NCBI GenBank assembly: GCA_007844125.1
Contig: CM017572.1
Span: 29,079,008-29,143,007 of the forward strand
Direction: 5' to 3'
Source: Sinonovacula constricta
Taxonomy: Eukaryota > Mollusca > Bivalvia > Cardiida > Solecurtidae
Length of the DNA: 64,000 bases
A program made the translations under genes and the position numbers. Below are positions 11,401 to 23,330 of this stretch, in pieces. The notes below the pieces were generated by a model that saw nothing but the letters and a program-made list of their open reading frames with translations, was not told the origin of the DNA and made no database searches. Positions within the stretch are counted from its first letter, which is position 1. Every line of letters starts with the position of its first letter.

Positions 11401-14400
11401 GATGTCCCTTTATTAGACTGTCCGACTCGTTACAAAGGGCATCAACTTTTTGGGCAATTGTCTGACCCGTCTTTTTAAGGACAAACATATTGGCTTCCCA
11501 CCCTTTTGATCTCTCTATTTTATCTATACATTTGATTATGTCATCTTTAATTAAATCACACGCCTGATGATGATGTTTGGTGACTGCAAGAAGCTTTTCT
11601 CGTTTACTTTTGATATCCTTCTTACCCTTTACTCTTAGCTCCTCTATTCTTGACAACAATTTCTTCGCATAGTCTTCCAGATCTTTAAGAAAACCATCAC
11701 CACTCTGCTGAATATTAAGCATGTGCTTTTCTAAAGCTTCAATAGCTTTGTTAATATTGTCCAGGGCCGATTTTAATTGTGCAGGAACAGCTTGTAACTC
11801 CGGATCAGCATTGAGTTCATCAGAGGACTCTTTTATATTTTGGGGGTCCTGACATTTCCTGAAATGAAATGGAAATGGAAAAAAGCTGACATGGAACTAC
11901 ATCACAGTGACTCCAATGTGGTGCCGAAGGCCCTTATTTCACTTATCAATCATCAGCCCATCTGCACCATATGTTATCCCTCATAATACATGTGTTGGTT
12001 TTGTTATTTTTTTGTAAATTAGAAGATTGCAACAGAAAGAATACTGGTTCTATTTTCATTGACTGAAAAAAGATCCTTATGATTTTAACAACATTTTCCT
12101 TGGCAGTTTTGTTGAATTATGATATTCATTGTTAGCTGTTTAGATAACATGCTTGTTACTTGGCCATTTTTTGTAATTTGTCGGGTAAATTCGGTCAAAT
12201 ATTCTATGAGGCCATATCAGCCTATAGTCCCGGCCATTTCCATCTACAGTGTCATAAGGATCCATACGCGAGATGATAACTGTAACAATAAGTATATTTT
12301 TACATGGAATGTGTATTTCTATATATAAATTCCTTGCAATATAAACTGTGAACAGTGTGTGAATTACAAGGTTTTGATACAAAAAATGTCAAATAACTTA
12401 TGATCTATCCAAATCAACATCTTTCCAAATCTATGTGCATTATTAGTCAAGTTTTAAATACAATTCAATGAATATCCGAATGTATTTCTAATCGCTGCTA
12501 TTTTTTGTTTTCTTTTAGAGCCAAGTACAGTTAACGAACAGTGTTTTCTGCTATTGTGTGATAACAACAAAATCTCAAGTATGACATGATCTGCCCAGGG
12601 TGATGACATCATAATATACTTTAGTTTGTCATCAGTACACGGGGAATGAAGGCATTGCATAACTGACCCTTCGTCAGATGGGTTGTTACCACACCCACCT
12701 AGACAGTGGACTTTCGCTCGGTTAGAATAACAATGGCCAAATGGCATTGTTGACATTAAAATCTATGCAAAATTTATGAATTTATGAATTTTGACATTGT
12801 TTTGAGATTCCTTCATTTTGCCCATTCGGATTTACTTATATATGATATTAAAAGCAACATTTAAATAATCAGGTTCTAGCTTTTGTACTTTCTAACAAGA
12901 AGATTTTCTAAGCTTTCGGATAAAACCATATATGACAAGAGCACCACAAGGCGCAGCAAATCACGCCTGTCAGCTGAGAAATTTGAAAAACAACAACACT
13001 GCTGTGCACTCTTGTGCAATGTGCCATGCAGCATGGCAAAATTTTAGACTGCACTCTGTGTTATTGCAAGAAAAAATGAAATTAAAGTAGAATAACATAA
13101 AACAAGAAGAAACGTCGCTACGCAACGAAACCATGTTTTAATTTTTATTATTAATAGAAATCGGAGTACTCCTGTTAAGATAATATCTGGTTGATAACTG
13201 TAGAAAATGACACTTGAAAAAACAACTGTCTATTTTTAGTAACAGATGACATTAAAAACAAAATATTTGTGTGGGGCGGGGGGGGGGGGGTGAGGGGGGG
13301 GGTTAATGTGGAGAGGAAATAAATAAAAATGTCTTTATGATTGAGTTTAGGAATGAAAGGAATAAAAATGTAATATATTTTATTTTATTGAGATAGGGGC
13401 TACTTCCATCCACCCTGACACACCCCATCCCTGAAGACAGTTTTGTTGGGAGTCGTTTCTTACACTTGTTAATCCTTTTTTGTTTTGTTTAACAATTCTG
13501 TGTAATGTGGATAAAATCCCTTCATTAGTTGCAAAGTATGCTCCAGAAACTATAAATATGCACAAATTCTTGCCTTTGAACTCATAAATGCGACCCTGAC
13601 AGTTGAGGTAGACCATGGTTTTTAGTTGCAAATCTCTGTTTCATTGAGTGAATTTTCTTTTACGCAGCTAAGATGAAATACCTTTTTTAAATACTGAACT
13701 AAACTCCATAAGCTACATTTTGATATTTTTGATACTTTATACCCTTGGTGTGACCTTGACCTTCGAGGTCGGGCTATGGCTCTTAGACAAGACACACCGT
13801 CATATTAAATGAACACTTGTGCGAAGACATGTTAAGTTTTAAAGCTCTTTCATGAATGGTTACTGAGAAAAAGACAACTTTGACAACAAGAGGGCCATGA
13901 TGGTCCTTAATCGCTCACCTGGTGACATAGGCTTTTAGTAAGGCTTAAATCTGGCATCCAGTAATGATTAAGAGGTATTTACTTTAGAAATCTTTGGAGA
14001 CGATTGGACCATTTTCTAGAATTTTACCAAGTAACCAACTGAATCCACATGACCCACTTAAGAAAATATGCAAGATTTCATACTGGCGAACATGCTGATC
14101 AAGTTTCGTAAAGATTGGGCCATCAATGTGGCCTATTAAGTGTTTTCACAAGGTTTTTTTCTAAAATGTGACACAGTTACCTACTTATTGACCCCACGTG
14201 ACCCAATAATATACTCATCCAAAATTTGATGCAGACAAACCTTCTGACCAAGTTTAATAAAGTTTGGCATATAAATGTGGCGTCTAGTGTGTTCACAAGC
14301 ATTTCCAAAGATTTGACGTAGAAACCTACTGATTGGCCCCACATGACCCAGTTATAAACTCATCCAAGATTTCATAATGGCAAACATTCTGATAAAATTT

Positions 14401-17400
14401 GGTGAAGATTGGACCATAAATGGGGCCTCTAGTGTGTTCAAAAGCTTTAATGTGTTCACTAGCTTTTGCTAAGATTTTACCTAGTGACCTACTTAATGAC
14501 CCCATGTGACCCAATAATAAATTCATTCAAGATTTCATGCAGGCAAACATTCTGACCAAGTTTGGTGAAGATTGGGCTATAAATGTGGTCTCTAGTATGT
14601 TCACAAGCTTTTTCAAAGATTTGACCTAGTTACCCTCTTATTGGCCCCACATGGCCTAGTTATAAACTCATCCAAGATTTCATGATGGCAAACATTCTGA
14701 TCATGTTTGGTGAAGATTGGGCCATAAATGAGGCCTCTTGTGTGTTCAAAAGCTTTTGATAAGATTTGTCCTAGTAACCTATTTTTTCACCCCACGTAAC
14801 CCAATAAAGAACTCTTCCAAGATTTTATGCAGTCAAACATTTTGACCAAGTTTGGTGAATATTGGGCAATAAATGTGGTCTCAAGTGTTTTCACAAGCTT
14901 TTTCTAAGATTTGACCTAGTGACCTTCTTTTTGACCTCACGCGATCCAGTTATGAACTCCTTAGAGACTTCATGCGGACAAACATTCCGACCAAGTTTGT
15001 TTGAAGATTGGGCTATAAATGTGGTCTCTAGTGTGTTCACGAGCTCTTTCAAAGATTTGACCTAGTGACCTACTTATTGATCCTACATGACTCAGATTTG
15101 AACTAATCAAAGATTTCATGAAGGCAAACATTCTGATCATGTTTGGTGAAGATTGAGCCATAAATGCGGCCTCTAGTGTGTATACAAAATATATTGCTAA
15201 GATTTTACTTAGTGACCTAGTTTTTGACCCCACGGGACCCAATAAAGAACTCACCCAAGATTTCATGCAGACAAACATTCTGACCAAGATTGGTGAAGAT
15301 TGGGCCATAGATGTGGTCTCTAACGTGGTCACAAGCTCTTTCAAAGATTTGACTTAGTGACCTTCATTGTGACCTCACGTGATCCAGTTATGAACTCCTA
15401 TATGAATTTATGCAGACAAACATTCTGTTCAAGTTTGGTGAGGATTGGGCTATAAATGTGGTCTCTAGTGTGTTCACAAACTTTTCTAAGATTTGACTTA
15501 GTGACCTACTTTCGACTCCATGTGACCCAATAATGAACATATCCAAGATTTCATGCAGAAAAACATTCTGACCAAGTTTTATAAAGATTGGCCTATAAAT
15601 GTGGCCTCTAGTGTGTTCACAAGCTTTTTTCTAAGATTTGACCCAGTGACCTAATTTTTGACCCCATGTGACCCAATAATGAACTTATCCAAAATTTCAT
15701 GCAGACAAACATTCTGACCAAGTTTGATGAAGATTGGATAAAAAATGTGGCCTCTAGTGTGTTCACAAGCCAAAATGCTGAATACGGACGACGACGAAGC
15801 GGTATCACAAAAGCTCCCCTTGAGCATGTTGTGCTCAGGTGAGCTAAAAAAACGTAATGAAAATTCTTAGTGAAAAATGGGCATAATTTTTGCAAGATAG
15901 AGTCAGGGGTTATACAACTTGTCCTAATAATTGCTACTAAGATGTCAGACAACTATGTTATTTTGCAAAGCTCTACATTGAACGGTGTCTGAGAAAAAGA
16001 CAACTTTGACAAAAGAATTAATGAAAATTCTAAGTGAAAAAGGGGCATAACTTTGGTAAAATTGAGACATGGTTATGAAACTTGTCCCTGTTAAATGTAC
16101 CAAGTTTCAAGTCAATAGCTTTGATAATGTAGGAGTTATTCTCCGGAAAAGATAATTAAACAAAGGAAAATAATCCCAAATAATGAAGTGCAGAGTGATG
16201 GTTCCTGTGCATTGCACTTCATCTCAATGAGATCTATCCACCTAGGAAATTTCAAGTCAAAAGCTTTGATAATGTTGGAGTTATGCTCCGGAAAAGAAAA
16301 TTAAACTGCACTTTGTTTCAAAATACCTATCTAAGTATCAAGTTTCAAGTCAAAAGCTTTGATTATGTAGGAGTTATGCTCCGGAAAAGATAATTAAACA
16401 AAGACAAATTACTCCAAAATCATGATGTACATAGTTACCGTTCCTGTGCACTGCACTTCATTTCAACAAGACCTATGTATGCATCAAGTTTCAAATCAAT
16501 AGCTTTGATAACATATGTGTTATGCTCTGGACAAGAAAATTAAACAAAGGTCAATAACTCTAACTTCATGAAATGCAGAGTGATTGTTCTTTTACACTGC
16601 ACTCCGTCACAATGAGATTTATCCACTTATGAAGTTTCAATAGCTTTGACAGTGTTTGAGTTATGCTTCGGACAAATATCTGGACGCCGCACGCCCGTTG
16701 CCTGCCTGCCCGCCATGAGTGATCCCATAATACATTCTGTCTTCGATGGGCATATAAAAATGGCAACGCCCCTCGCTGCGATATTTTTTTTACAATAAGA
16801 TTTTCAAAGATTGTCAATTATTGTTATATACAGATTTTTTTTGACAGATCACAATTCTTTGCACATTTTTGATATAGGGTCAGCCAAGAAATATATTTAC
16901 CAAATTGTTATATAAATGCTCTTACTCTTGTGGCTTCTGTCAATGTGATGTTTTTAATTTTTCAACAAATCCGAAGTCCAACATTTAACCTGGACCACGA
17001 GACAGCATATATTTAGTTCAAATGCGCTTTAAACTTTATTATTAAAATCAATCTATATCATGATCAATTTTATTCTTATTTCTACAAACTTGTCTTTCCT
17101 GTCCATGTTACTAAAAGTATTGGCAAGGCTGTGCAAGTTCCTTTTTTTGGTCATGGATCAAAATATACTTACCAATAAAAGTAATTGTCTAGATTTTTTT
17201 TACTAAACTCTTTTACAATATTGAATTTAATTAGGTGGCAGTTTTTACCAACAATAACTTCTCACTTGTGTTGCAATTTAAATTATAGAAAGCCTATTTC
17301 TGTATGATATATTTGTTTGTTTAGTAGGTTTATCGTCCTACCAACAGTAATACTGGAAGCAGATATAATGCTGCTTTTCACTGTGTATAGCATGTCGTGA

Positions 17401-20400
17401 ACACCTGGCCTGATACCACACCCAATCACATTATCCTGACACCAGGCCAACAAGTCGTGGAACTACCTTTATATTTGCTTGAGTGTTAGCAAGGGAGCTA
17501 TACCACTACCATCTATAACGACTTTGGTATGTCGCGGCCCGAGATCGAACACGAGGCCTCCCGTACCTGGAGCTGATGTTCTACCGATTGGACTACCAGG
17601 TACGGTCGTATGATATGGTAATTTAACCAGCAAATAATATTCTAAGCAGGGTAATCAATAAGAGCCGGCCACGGCAAAAATGGCTGTTTTAAATAAAGTT
17701 TCGCCCGGTTGAAATTCCCAAAGGTTAAAAAATCGATCGTTGTCCATGCTGCTGTTTTCGCCAATGTCGAGCCTTTTCGGCACTTTGTCCCCTTATCGCA
17801 ATGTAGACTGGTTAATTTTTTCCAATAATTTGTGACAGTTTGACCGCTCTGTGTAGCGAAAAAGCGAACACAGTCCAATAGGTTTTGAAAACGTGACCTG
17901 TCAAAATTAAAAAGAGTAAATTGGACGGCCAGTCGACTTTGTGCAAATATTTCACGGCCAGAAGTGAGTTTCGGCGTTGATGCTTTGTGTGTTCGGTCCC
18001 CTGTTGCTTGTTCTTGTTTGCATGGTAAGAGTTTTGCGGCTTTAACATAATCCAGTAAAATATCTGTTGCTGTGCAATTCTTAAATTTTGAACAAACCTC
18101 TTTCAGCACTCGTTCGTGGCTTGGCCTTTTGTCGGTCTTATAGAAGTTTCGTGATTTGTATGAATAATTTGATGAAAAAAAGAGACTATTTTCGTATGGT
18201 AAGTACTGAATGAAATAAAAAAGTAAGAAATTTCAAACAATATCAACAAATAGAGATCTGGCAATGGCATAATAAAATTTGTTTGATAGGCCAAAAATAA
18301 TTGATCAAGACAGCAAACAATCTTCCAGCCCAAATCGATACCAAATTTTAATTTCCACGAAATCGTAAATTTTAAAAGCCTTACATGCATGTTCAAACTG
18401 ACTGATTGAGAGTTTTGTTCTTTAAGTGTGCACAATTAAAATAATAATTCTGTCAAATTGTCAATGGCAATGTGAATGAAGCCAGACAAGTCACAATTGT
18501 CACGAATTTTTCAAATACAGGTATTTAATAACTTATAAAAAGTAAGCTCTTGCTCTTGTTGTTGCCTTTATTTTTTATCATATGATACTTGTCCAAGTTT
18601 TGACTGGAACATTTAAGTTTTAATAAATGAACCCCGGTTACTTTTCTGTCAGTTGCTACAAAAGTTATTCTTTAGAATTTTTGATAAAGGCAGAGTCATT
18701 TTCATGATGAGTATCAGATTTTATAAACGTTTAGTACAAAAAATGTGTTTAAGTATCCATATTGCATGGTAGTATCATACTGCCATGTAATAAAGATACT
18801 TTAAACACAAGTTTGCATTAAAATATGCCACAAAATGGCTTTCAAATAGTGTTATTTGAATAGTATAGATATAGCCCAAACTGCAGGAAATAAAGTGCTC
18901 ATTTTCGAAATTATACGAGGGAGCATGCCTCCAGACGCCCCTAGCAGGCCTGCTAGATTGTTTATTGGGCCTGCTGGACCGAAACTTATAGAGAACCCTG
19001 CTAAGTATTCTGCAATGAAATATATCTCATGACAATGTGGCTGTTCCTGCATGAAATATATCTCAGGACAATGTGGCTACTGAGAGTAAATTGTATGCCC
19101 AATAAGATGCATGCTTCTATGCAACAATTCTTTTTCTTAAATAGAAAAATTAAATTGTACAAATGAAGACAAACCTATTTTTTTTTAAATAAAATGCAAA
19201 TCAAACAGATGGATTTCCTGAGCGTTTCAGAATGAACCGCAGAGAAAGGTTTCGAAACCAGTGTACGTTTTCAATATGTGGTCGCTTTTCATAAATATGA
19301 GCATATTTGACCTCTCATGCACAAAATGTAGAAGATAAGCAAATGATACAAAATATTATAAACCCCCACTATGTTCATTATGTATCAACGTAACTTTGTA
19401 CTGCATGGCAATAAACCGACATGCAGCAACATAATTAATGCATGAGCAGATTTATTGGAGGTGGGGGTCAAGGGTAAGTATGTGGAGTATTATTATCACA
19501 TATGTGTACAGTGCTACAGATAAGACAAGTATGTATTATGTCTAAAATGCATTGAAATTAAACTATTTGGGTAAAAATCTTTCTACGAATGTCTGTCAAG
19601 CATCTGAAATGCAGGGAATTACACTATTTGGCTTCTAGATGTAAACACTCTTCCTGTGGGAGCATGCACTCTGAACCCCTTACACCACTTGTTCTCACTC
19701 AATTTGACATCTCCCCTCAGTCTTCCCATGAAAAATATGATTATACATCATGTCTTTTGCTAAGAATACACACATTTTAGACTTATAATGACATAGAAAA
19801 CGTTTCTTCTAGCTTTTGTAATGCAGGAAATGGTTCCATTTTGCTAGTACATTTCAACATTTTCTGGTGAAGCATTCCCTCATTCCCCTCTAGCATCGCT
19901 AGCACCTCTGGTGCTCGTTCAATTAGGAGCCCCCGATCTCCCACTGCTCATGTGGTGTATATAAGATGAGCTCACAATTTACAACTGCGTATCCAGCTTT
20001 TAAACTGAACTATGATCTGTGACTGAACCTTGAGCATATTCTTAAATAATAACATTTTGTTAAAGGTGGTATTCGACAGCTTGCACCAATTTTTTCTCTC
20101 AAGCAACCAAATAAATTATTAAAATAAATTATTGTCTCCTGAAAATATCAAGCAAATTGCTACCTATTGGTGCTTTATATCCATGTGAAAGGATATGTAC
20201 AATGCACCACTGTCATTACACAAATGTATTTCCTGTCCCAGCAGCACTGCATAATTAGCTATTTTAAGCTAAAAAAAACCTGTGACCACTTACTTTAAAG
20301 ATCACGTTTCATGATCGCCCGAGTAATCAGCTCTGAAATCAATATCTATTTTAGCTGAAATACCCATCGTTCTTTTTCACAGATTTGGAAAGAATGGACA

Positions 20401-20898
20401 AGGACAGCAATGATTCGGTATATGATTTGTTCTATCTTAAAAATTGGGTAATGTTGTAACAGCTTTTACTTAAACTTAAGTATAAGTTTATGCCAAAACT
20501 GTAGGCACACATTTCCCAGAATAGGACTGTGTCATTGCTTCATGTATTAGAAATGAACAAAGAAAACCACATTTAAAGCAAATAACTGACCTGTGATCCA
20601 AGAGGGAACATTTCCGACACAGCAGTTCCTTGTGCTGGCGACAGTACAGCGTTATTAACTCGTCAGCATGTTTATCACATTTCTCAGTCAGCACATCTTT
20701 GCCATCTCCAAGTCCTTGCACAACGTTGTGATTTTCGTTAAATTTATTATGAATTCCTAAGCAAGATGTACACAAATGTTTATTGCAGTCATTGCAGTAA
20801 TCATCTGCAATCTCATCTTTGTTCTCCTTTGCACAAATGAAACATTTGGCATCTTTATATTCATCTGACCACTTCTCTGTATCCATTGCTGTCGCCAT
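4910..20898 (-). CDS. B-box/coiled-coil/NHL protein (TRIM-like, RING-less), gene A
   Basis: Three coding exons, join(20591..20898, 10973..11858, 4910..5482) on the minus strand, give 588 aa. B-box 1 uses C19, C22, C35, C38, C43, C46 and H50/H57. B-box 2 has the spacing C74-x2-H77-x8-C86-x2-H89-x4-C94-x2-C97-x4-H102-x2-C105. Residues about 115-285 are Lys/Glu-rich with heptad-like leucines (coiled coil). A basic linker follows (about 295-340), then a beta-propeller from about 345 with NHL-like strands such as GSLLVADHENRRLKLVD. No RING precedes the B-boxes, so ubiquitin ligase activity is not predicted from the chain itself. Family knowledge: TRIM-NHL-type proteins bind RNA or protein ligands through the propeller, and such genes are greatly expanded in bivalves, often with immune roles suggested. 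The ATG is chosen because it is conserved in copy B and is preceded in A by an in-frame stop. Confidence 0.88.
6428..6533 (+). repeat. 53-bp perfect tandem duplication
   Basis: Two identical 53-bp units starting AAAAAGGCATATATTC at 6428 and 6481. Copy B has a single unit near 41,897, so the duplication postdates the segmental duplication. Confidence 0.95.
6627..6634 (+). promoter_or_regulatory. Second CRE-like palindrome, intron 2
   Basis: TGACGTCA followed by GTGACGTA 12 bases later. The same pair is conserved in copy B at 42,041, inside gene B intron 2. A regulatory role is inferred only. Confidence 0.35.
7742..8015 (+). mobile_element. SINE with two tRNA-like heads
   Basis: The first head, from 7742, has TAGCTTAGTTGCTAGAGCAC and GGATTCAATCC. 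A second head, from 7941, has GGCCAGGTGGTAGAGCAC and GGTTCGAACTC. The part up to GTGGCGTCAG is shared with copy B (44,183-44,290), where the second head is absent. These are tRNA pseudo-sequences without a full acceptor stem, so they are SINE remnants and not tRNA genes. Confidence 0.7.
8700..9260. repeat. Dispersed repeat, inverted relative to 31.13-31.64 kb
   Basis: The reverse complement of this stretch matches about 31,135-31,640, including ACACGTGACATATTACACGG, GGAGGCCGAACACTAGAC and the terminal CAGGTGAGCTAAAA motif. Moderate identity suggests two old insertions of one family in opposite orientation. Confidence 0.75.
9501..9787 (+). mobile_element. tRNA-derived SINE (family 1), degenerate
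   Basis: Same family as 1611-1904: ACCTGGTA...ATCGGTAGAGTG head, GACATACCAAAGTCGTT, a body with GGTATTATGCCAGG and tail AAAACCCAGTAAAAACAAA. It carries several small deletions. Confidence 0.85.
10000..10190 (+). mobile_element. SINE (family 2), degenerate
   Basis: The core AAGGACTTAATGTGGGAAGG, then a TTCAGCTGAC-like motif and AATAGCTGAAAGTTGC, is shared with 37,240-37,460 (plus) and 54,760-54,880 (minus). It has a degraded tRNA-like head (GACTGCTTAGCCTC...GTGCGAGTCCC). Confidence 0.65.
10640..10802 (-). mobile_element. tRNA-derived SINE (family 3)
   Basis: On the minus strand it reads like a tRNA head (TGGTTTAG...AAGACATTGAAC) followed by AGTCCTCCAGCAAGAC and GTACTTATCACCTGGTTCTA. The orthologous insertion is present in copy B at 46,205-46,350 with a better head, so it predates the duplication. 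Confidence 0.65.
10973..11858 (-). CDS. Gene A middle exon (B-box 2 end, coiled coil, first propeller strands)
   Basis: 886 nt, the same length as in copy B. The acceptor TTTCATTTCAG precedes GAAATGTC, whose first base completes codon 103; codons 104-105 supply K and C105, the last B-box 2 zinc ligand. The donor is GTAAGTATAC after codon 398 (phase 0). Residues about 115-285 are predicted coiled coil, and the propeller begins at about 345. Confidence 0.9.
13885..15850 (+). mobile_element. Element made of about 11 tandem 146-bp monomers
   Basis: The left end is near ATCGCTCACCTG and the right end near GTGCTCAGGTGAGCTAAAA, an inverted terminal motif. Between them the anchor GACCCCACGTGACCCA recurs at about 14,195, 14,337, 14,500, 14,642, 14,791, 14,934, 15,078, 15,226, 15,371, 15,517 and 15,660 (mean spacing about 146). 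Monomers largely alternate between a CCCAATAA type and a CCCAGTTAT type. An independent insertion is at 44,540-45,640. Transposition mechanism unknown. Confidence 0.8.
15851..16700 (+). repeat. Degenerate ~175-bp tandem repeats
   Basis: Recurring blocks with AAGTTTCAAGTCAA, AGCTTTGATAATGTAGGAGT, TATGCTCCGGAAAAGA and GGTTCCTGTGCA..TGCACTTCAT. Between three and five degraded units are visible. No coding capacity. Confidence 0.75.
17311..17607 (-). mobile_element. Full-length family 1 SINE with 9-bp target duplication
   Basis: On the minus strand it begins ACCGTACCTGGTAGTCCAAT and carries A-box-like and B-box (GTTCGATCTCG) motifs, ending in the ACCTACTAAACAAAC tail. It is flanked by GTATGATAT at 17,302-17,310 and 17,608-17,616. 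It is the best preserved copy of the family in this window. Confidence 0.92.
17617..18990. other. A-specific intronic sequence, no recognised gene
   Basis: Contains a 155-codon minus-strand ORF (17,642-18,109) with no recognisable domain, overlapped by another open frame. It lies inside the block missing from copy B. The rest is AT-rich, with a GC-richer fragment near 18,900-18,980 (AGCAGGCCTGCTAG palindrome). Confidence 0.5.
20064..20572 (+). mobile_element. TTAA-flanked MITE in intron 1 (copy A)
   Basis: The left end AGGTGGTATTCGACAG directly follows TTAA (20,060-20,063). The right end is a degraded inverted copy, ACCACAT, followed by TTAA (20,573-20,576). The interior matches the elements at 27,584 and 28,949. 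The TTAA target and asymmetric-free short TIRs suggest a piggyBac-type non-autonomous element. Its right end lies 14 bp from the splice donor of coding exon 1. Confidence 0.75.
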
Positions 20899-20948
20899 AT
20901 TTCTTATCTGGCACAAGATTTCTTAAGGCATGAACTCTGAAGTCAGTG
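20591..20948 (-). CDS. Gene A first coding exon (B-boxes) with 50 nt of 5'UTR
   Basis: The acceptor CTTGTTCTTGCAG precedes the exon at 20,948 and is conserved in copy B. The ATG is at 20,898-20,896 after an in-frame ATG-CCT-TAA. Codons 1-102 plus two bases are encoded here, with B-box 1 and seven of eight B-box 2 ligands. The donor is CACAG/GTCAGT. Reading past the donor, as a bare ORF does, loses C105. Confidence 0.9.
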
Positions 20949-23330
20949 CTGCAAGAACAAGAGGTATGTGTTGCTAACTAGCCAAAAGTCAACCTGCACC
21001 GAGCTTATCAGTAGGAAACACAAAAATGTAATCTTATCACAATAATATTTAAATAAATGATTCAAGTTGTTTCAATTAAATGGCTTTGCATAGTAATTAT
21101 ATAGTTTGTATGCTTTAAATCGGACTTCTCTTGGTTTTGGGTTTGTAATTAGATTCAGCTTAAGATTAACATGAAATCTGTTGCCAACCTGGCAACGCAA
21201 ACTTCCATTGAATATGTGTATTCATTAATAGATTCCAACTGGCTTATGATTACCATAATTTATGACAGTAAACCGAAAATGTATGCTTTGCATTCTAAGC
21301 ATGTTTACAGCATGAAAGTTGTCAGTAGGAACTAAATCTTATCACAAGAATGGTTAAATAAATGATTCAAATTGTTTTAATTAAATGGCTTTGCATAGTT
21401 AGTGTATAGTTTGTATGCTTTAAGTCGGACTTCAGGTGGTTGTGGCTTTGTGATATTTAACCAACTACAGTGTATAACAATGATTTAACATGTGGGTTTG
21501 TAATTAGATTCAGCTTAAGTTTGACATAAAATCTGTTGCCAAGCTGGCAACGCAAACTTCCATTGAATATGTGTATTCATTAATAGATTCCAACTGGCTT
21601 ATGATACCCTTAATTCATGACAGTAAACAGAAAGTGTATGCTTTGCATCCTCAGCATGTTTACTGCATGAAAGTTGTAAATACACCTCTAGTAGAGGGCC
21701 TAAATGGGTACATTCTAATTTATTAAATATATTAAAATAAACATGGTTGCCTCGAAAAAATGAAATGTTAAACTAAAACCATAACTGATGCTAACCTTTA
21801 AACTGTTTGCCCAGAAGCAGAATTAAATGCTCCAATCAAAATCCAGCGGCTATGGTTAAGGTGTAATCAAACTGTAATGAAATGAAAAAATAGGTATGTT
21901 TACAAGTGTTGCTTTATATAAGAACTCATTGGTTAATTGAAAGGACATATCCAGGAAAGTACTGTTTCAGAGAAATTTACCCTGTAATAAGAAAAAACAA
22001 ACATTTTTAACTCATTGAGCCCTACAGCCAATTTACCAGACATACCCTAGAGGCATTTCTCCAGTTATCCCCTACACCTGGTGGGGGTCTTATCTGCCCC
22101 TCATGCCTAGACACATCTGGTGTGGATTACCGGTCAGTGGAAGATATTGGGGATGGTTGTATACACAACACAATTAACATGTCATTTTGGAAATACTCTA
22201 AAAGGATATTTTCACATACTTATAGCACAGAAAGTGCTTTACACAACCATGTAATTTTTAACACGGTATGACAAGAGATACTTCAGAAAAGAGTGAAAAT
22301 GACTGAAATCTGAAGAACACGTAAGATTGATAATATAAAAATTAATACATTTCAAATTATTAAAATGAAATATTATTGACCTCATCAAGATTTTAACGTG
22401 TTTAAAACGTAAATAACACTGCTTTATATAATATTTTATATAATGAGTAACTTTAAAACAGTCGGTCGTGTTTGATTAAAAGTTGCGATTTACAGGTAGT
22501 TCGAGAAAAAACGCTCTTAAACATCATATTTGATTGAAAACTTCGGCGATTTCCATATAATTATTGGATCTGACGCAGGTAATTCCACATATCCGCCGAT
22601 ACATATGCGTATAAGTAAGAATCTTAAAGCTAACAGTTAAGCACGTCGCCCGTGTTTCTTTGTCTCGACATAATTAATTCATTGTGTTTACATCCGGGTT
22701 ACATGGCGTTCCGATATATGATGTAACGAGGTTTCTGATTGGCTGAGATCGAAGTATAAATTAATCGTTTGAAAACTGCTTATACGATCGCATTTCAGCC
22801 GAGAAATGTTTCATATTAGATGTGAATCAGAGAAAATGTCGCCGATTTTTCTGTTGTCTCGCTACAATAAATGAAATTATAAAAAATAATTTAAGCCGGT
22901 AGATTTAAATTAAGATGACATCTGCATTTTACGATACTGTGATGTACTTGATTGGTCGAAAGTGTTTGAAAACATGAGTTTTAACCAGCATATATGATGG
23001 ACACATTAACGCGGCGTTCGGCAGTAGCAGTACTAGCAGATACATTTTCAGGGCCGCATTAATGGTAAAATGCGACGCGATAAGTCGTCTCCCGGCATGA
23101 GGAGGCTGTTTTTCGTGCCGCTTTAATGCGTCATTCGGGTTCATTGTGTTAAACAATGTAAAGCATATTAAAGAAATTACACTGATTTGATCCACGACTT
23201 GCCTACATTAAGCATATAGGTCCATAGATATGGAAAGCTTATGGTATCTTGTCCGCAAATAAAGAACATGTTAACTTGGCTTAGAAAAGAAAAAGTTGTC
23301 ACAACCCGGAAGACTATGCATCGAACTTAC
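20949..23330 (-). other. Gene A 5'UTR intron
   Basis: Bounded by the donor GTAAGTTCGA (23,330) and the acceptor at 20,949. It contains two imperfect copies of a roughly 350-bp stretch (about 21,050-21,330 and 21,340-21,660, sharing ATCTGTTGCCAA and TGGCAACGCAAACTTCCATT). Positions 22,000-23,290 have no counterpart in copy B. The 22,929-23,195 ORF is not recognised as a gene. Confidence 0.5.

Larger units (their letters stand above)
11859..20590 (-). other. Gene A intron 1 (8.7 kb)
   Basis: The donor is GTCAGTTATT at 20,590 and the acceptor is at 11,859. Parts at 11,859-13,840 and 19,000-20,590 align to copy B intron 1. The 13,840-19,000 block is absent from B, where only about 145 bp separates the flanks, and it is built of the tandem element, degenerate repeats and a SINE listed below. 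Confidence 0.8.

Noticed and set aside
22929..23195. 88-residue minus ORF near the 5' end of gene A
   Set aside because: No recognisable domain, absent from copy B, and looks like a GC-richer dispersed repeat (AATGCGGC motifs).
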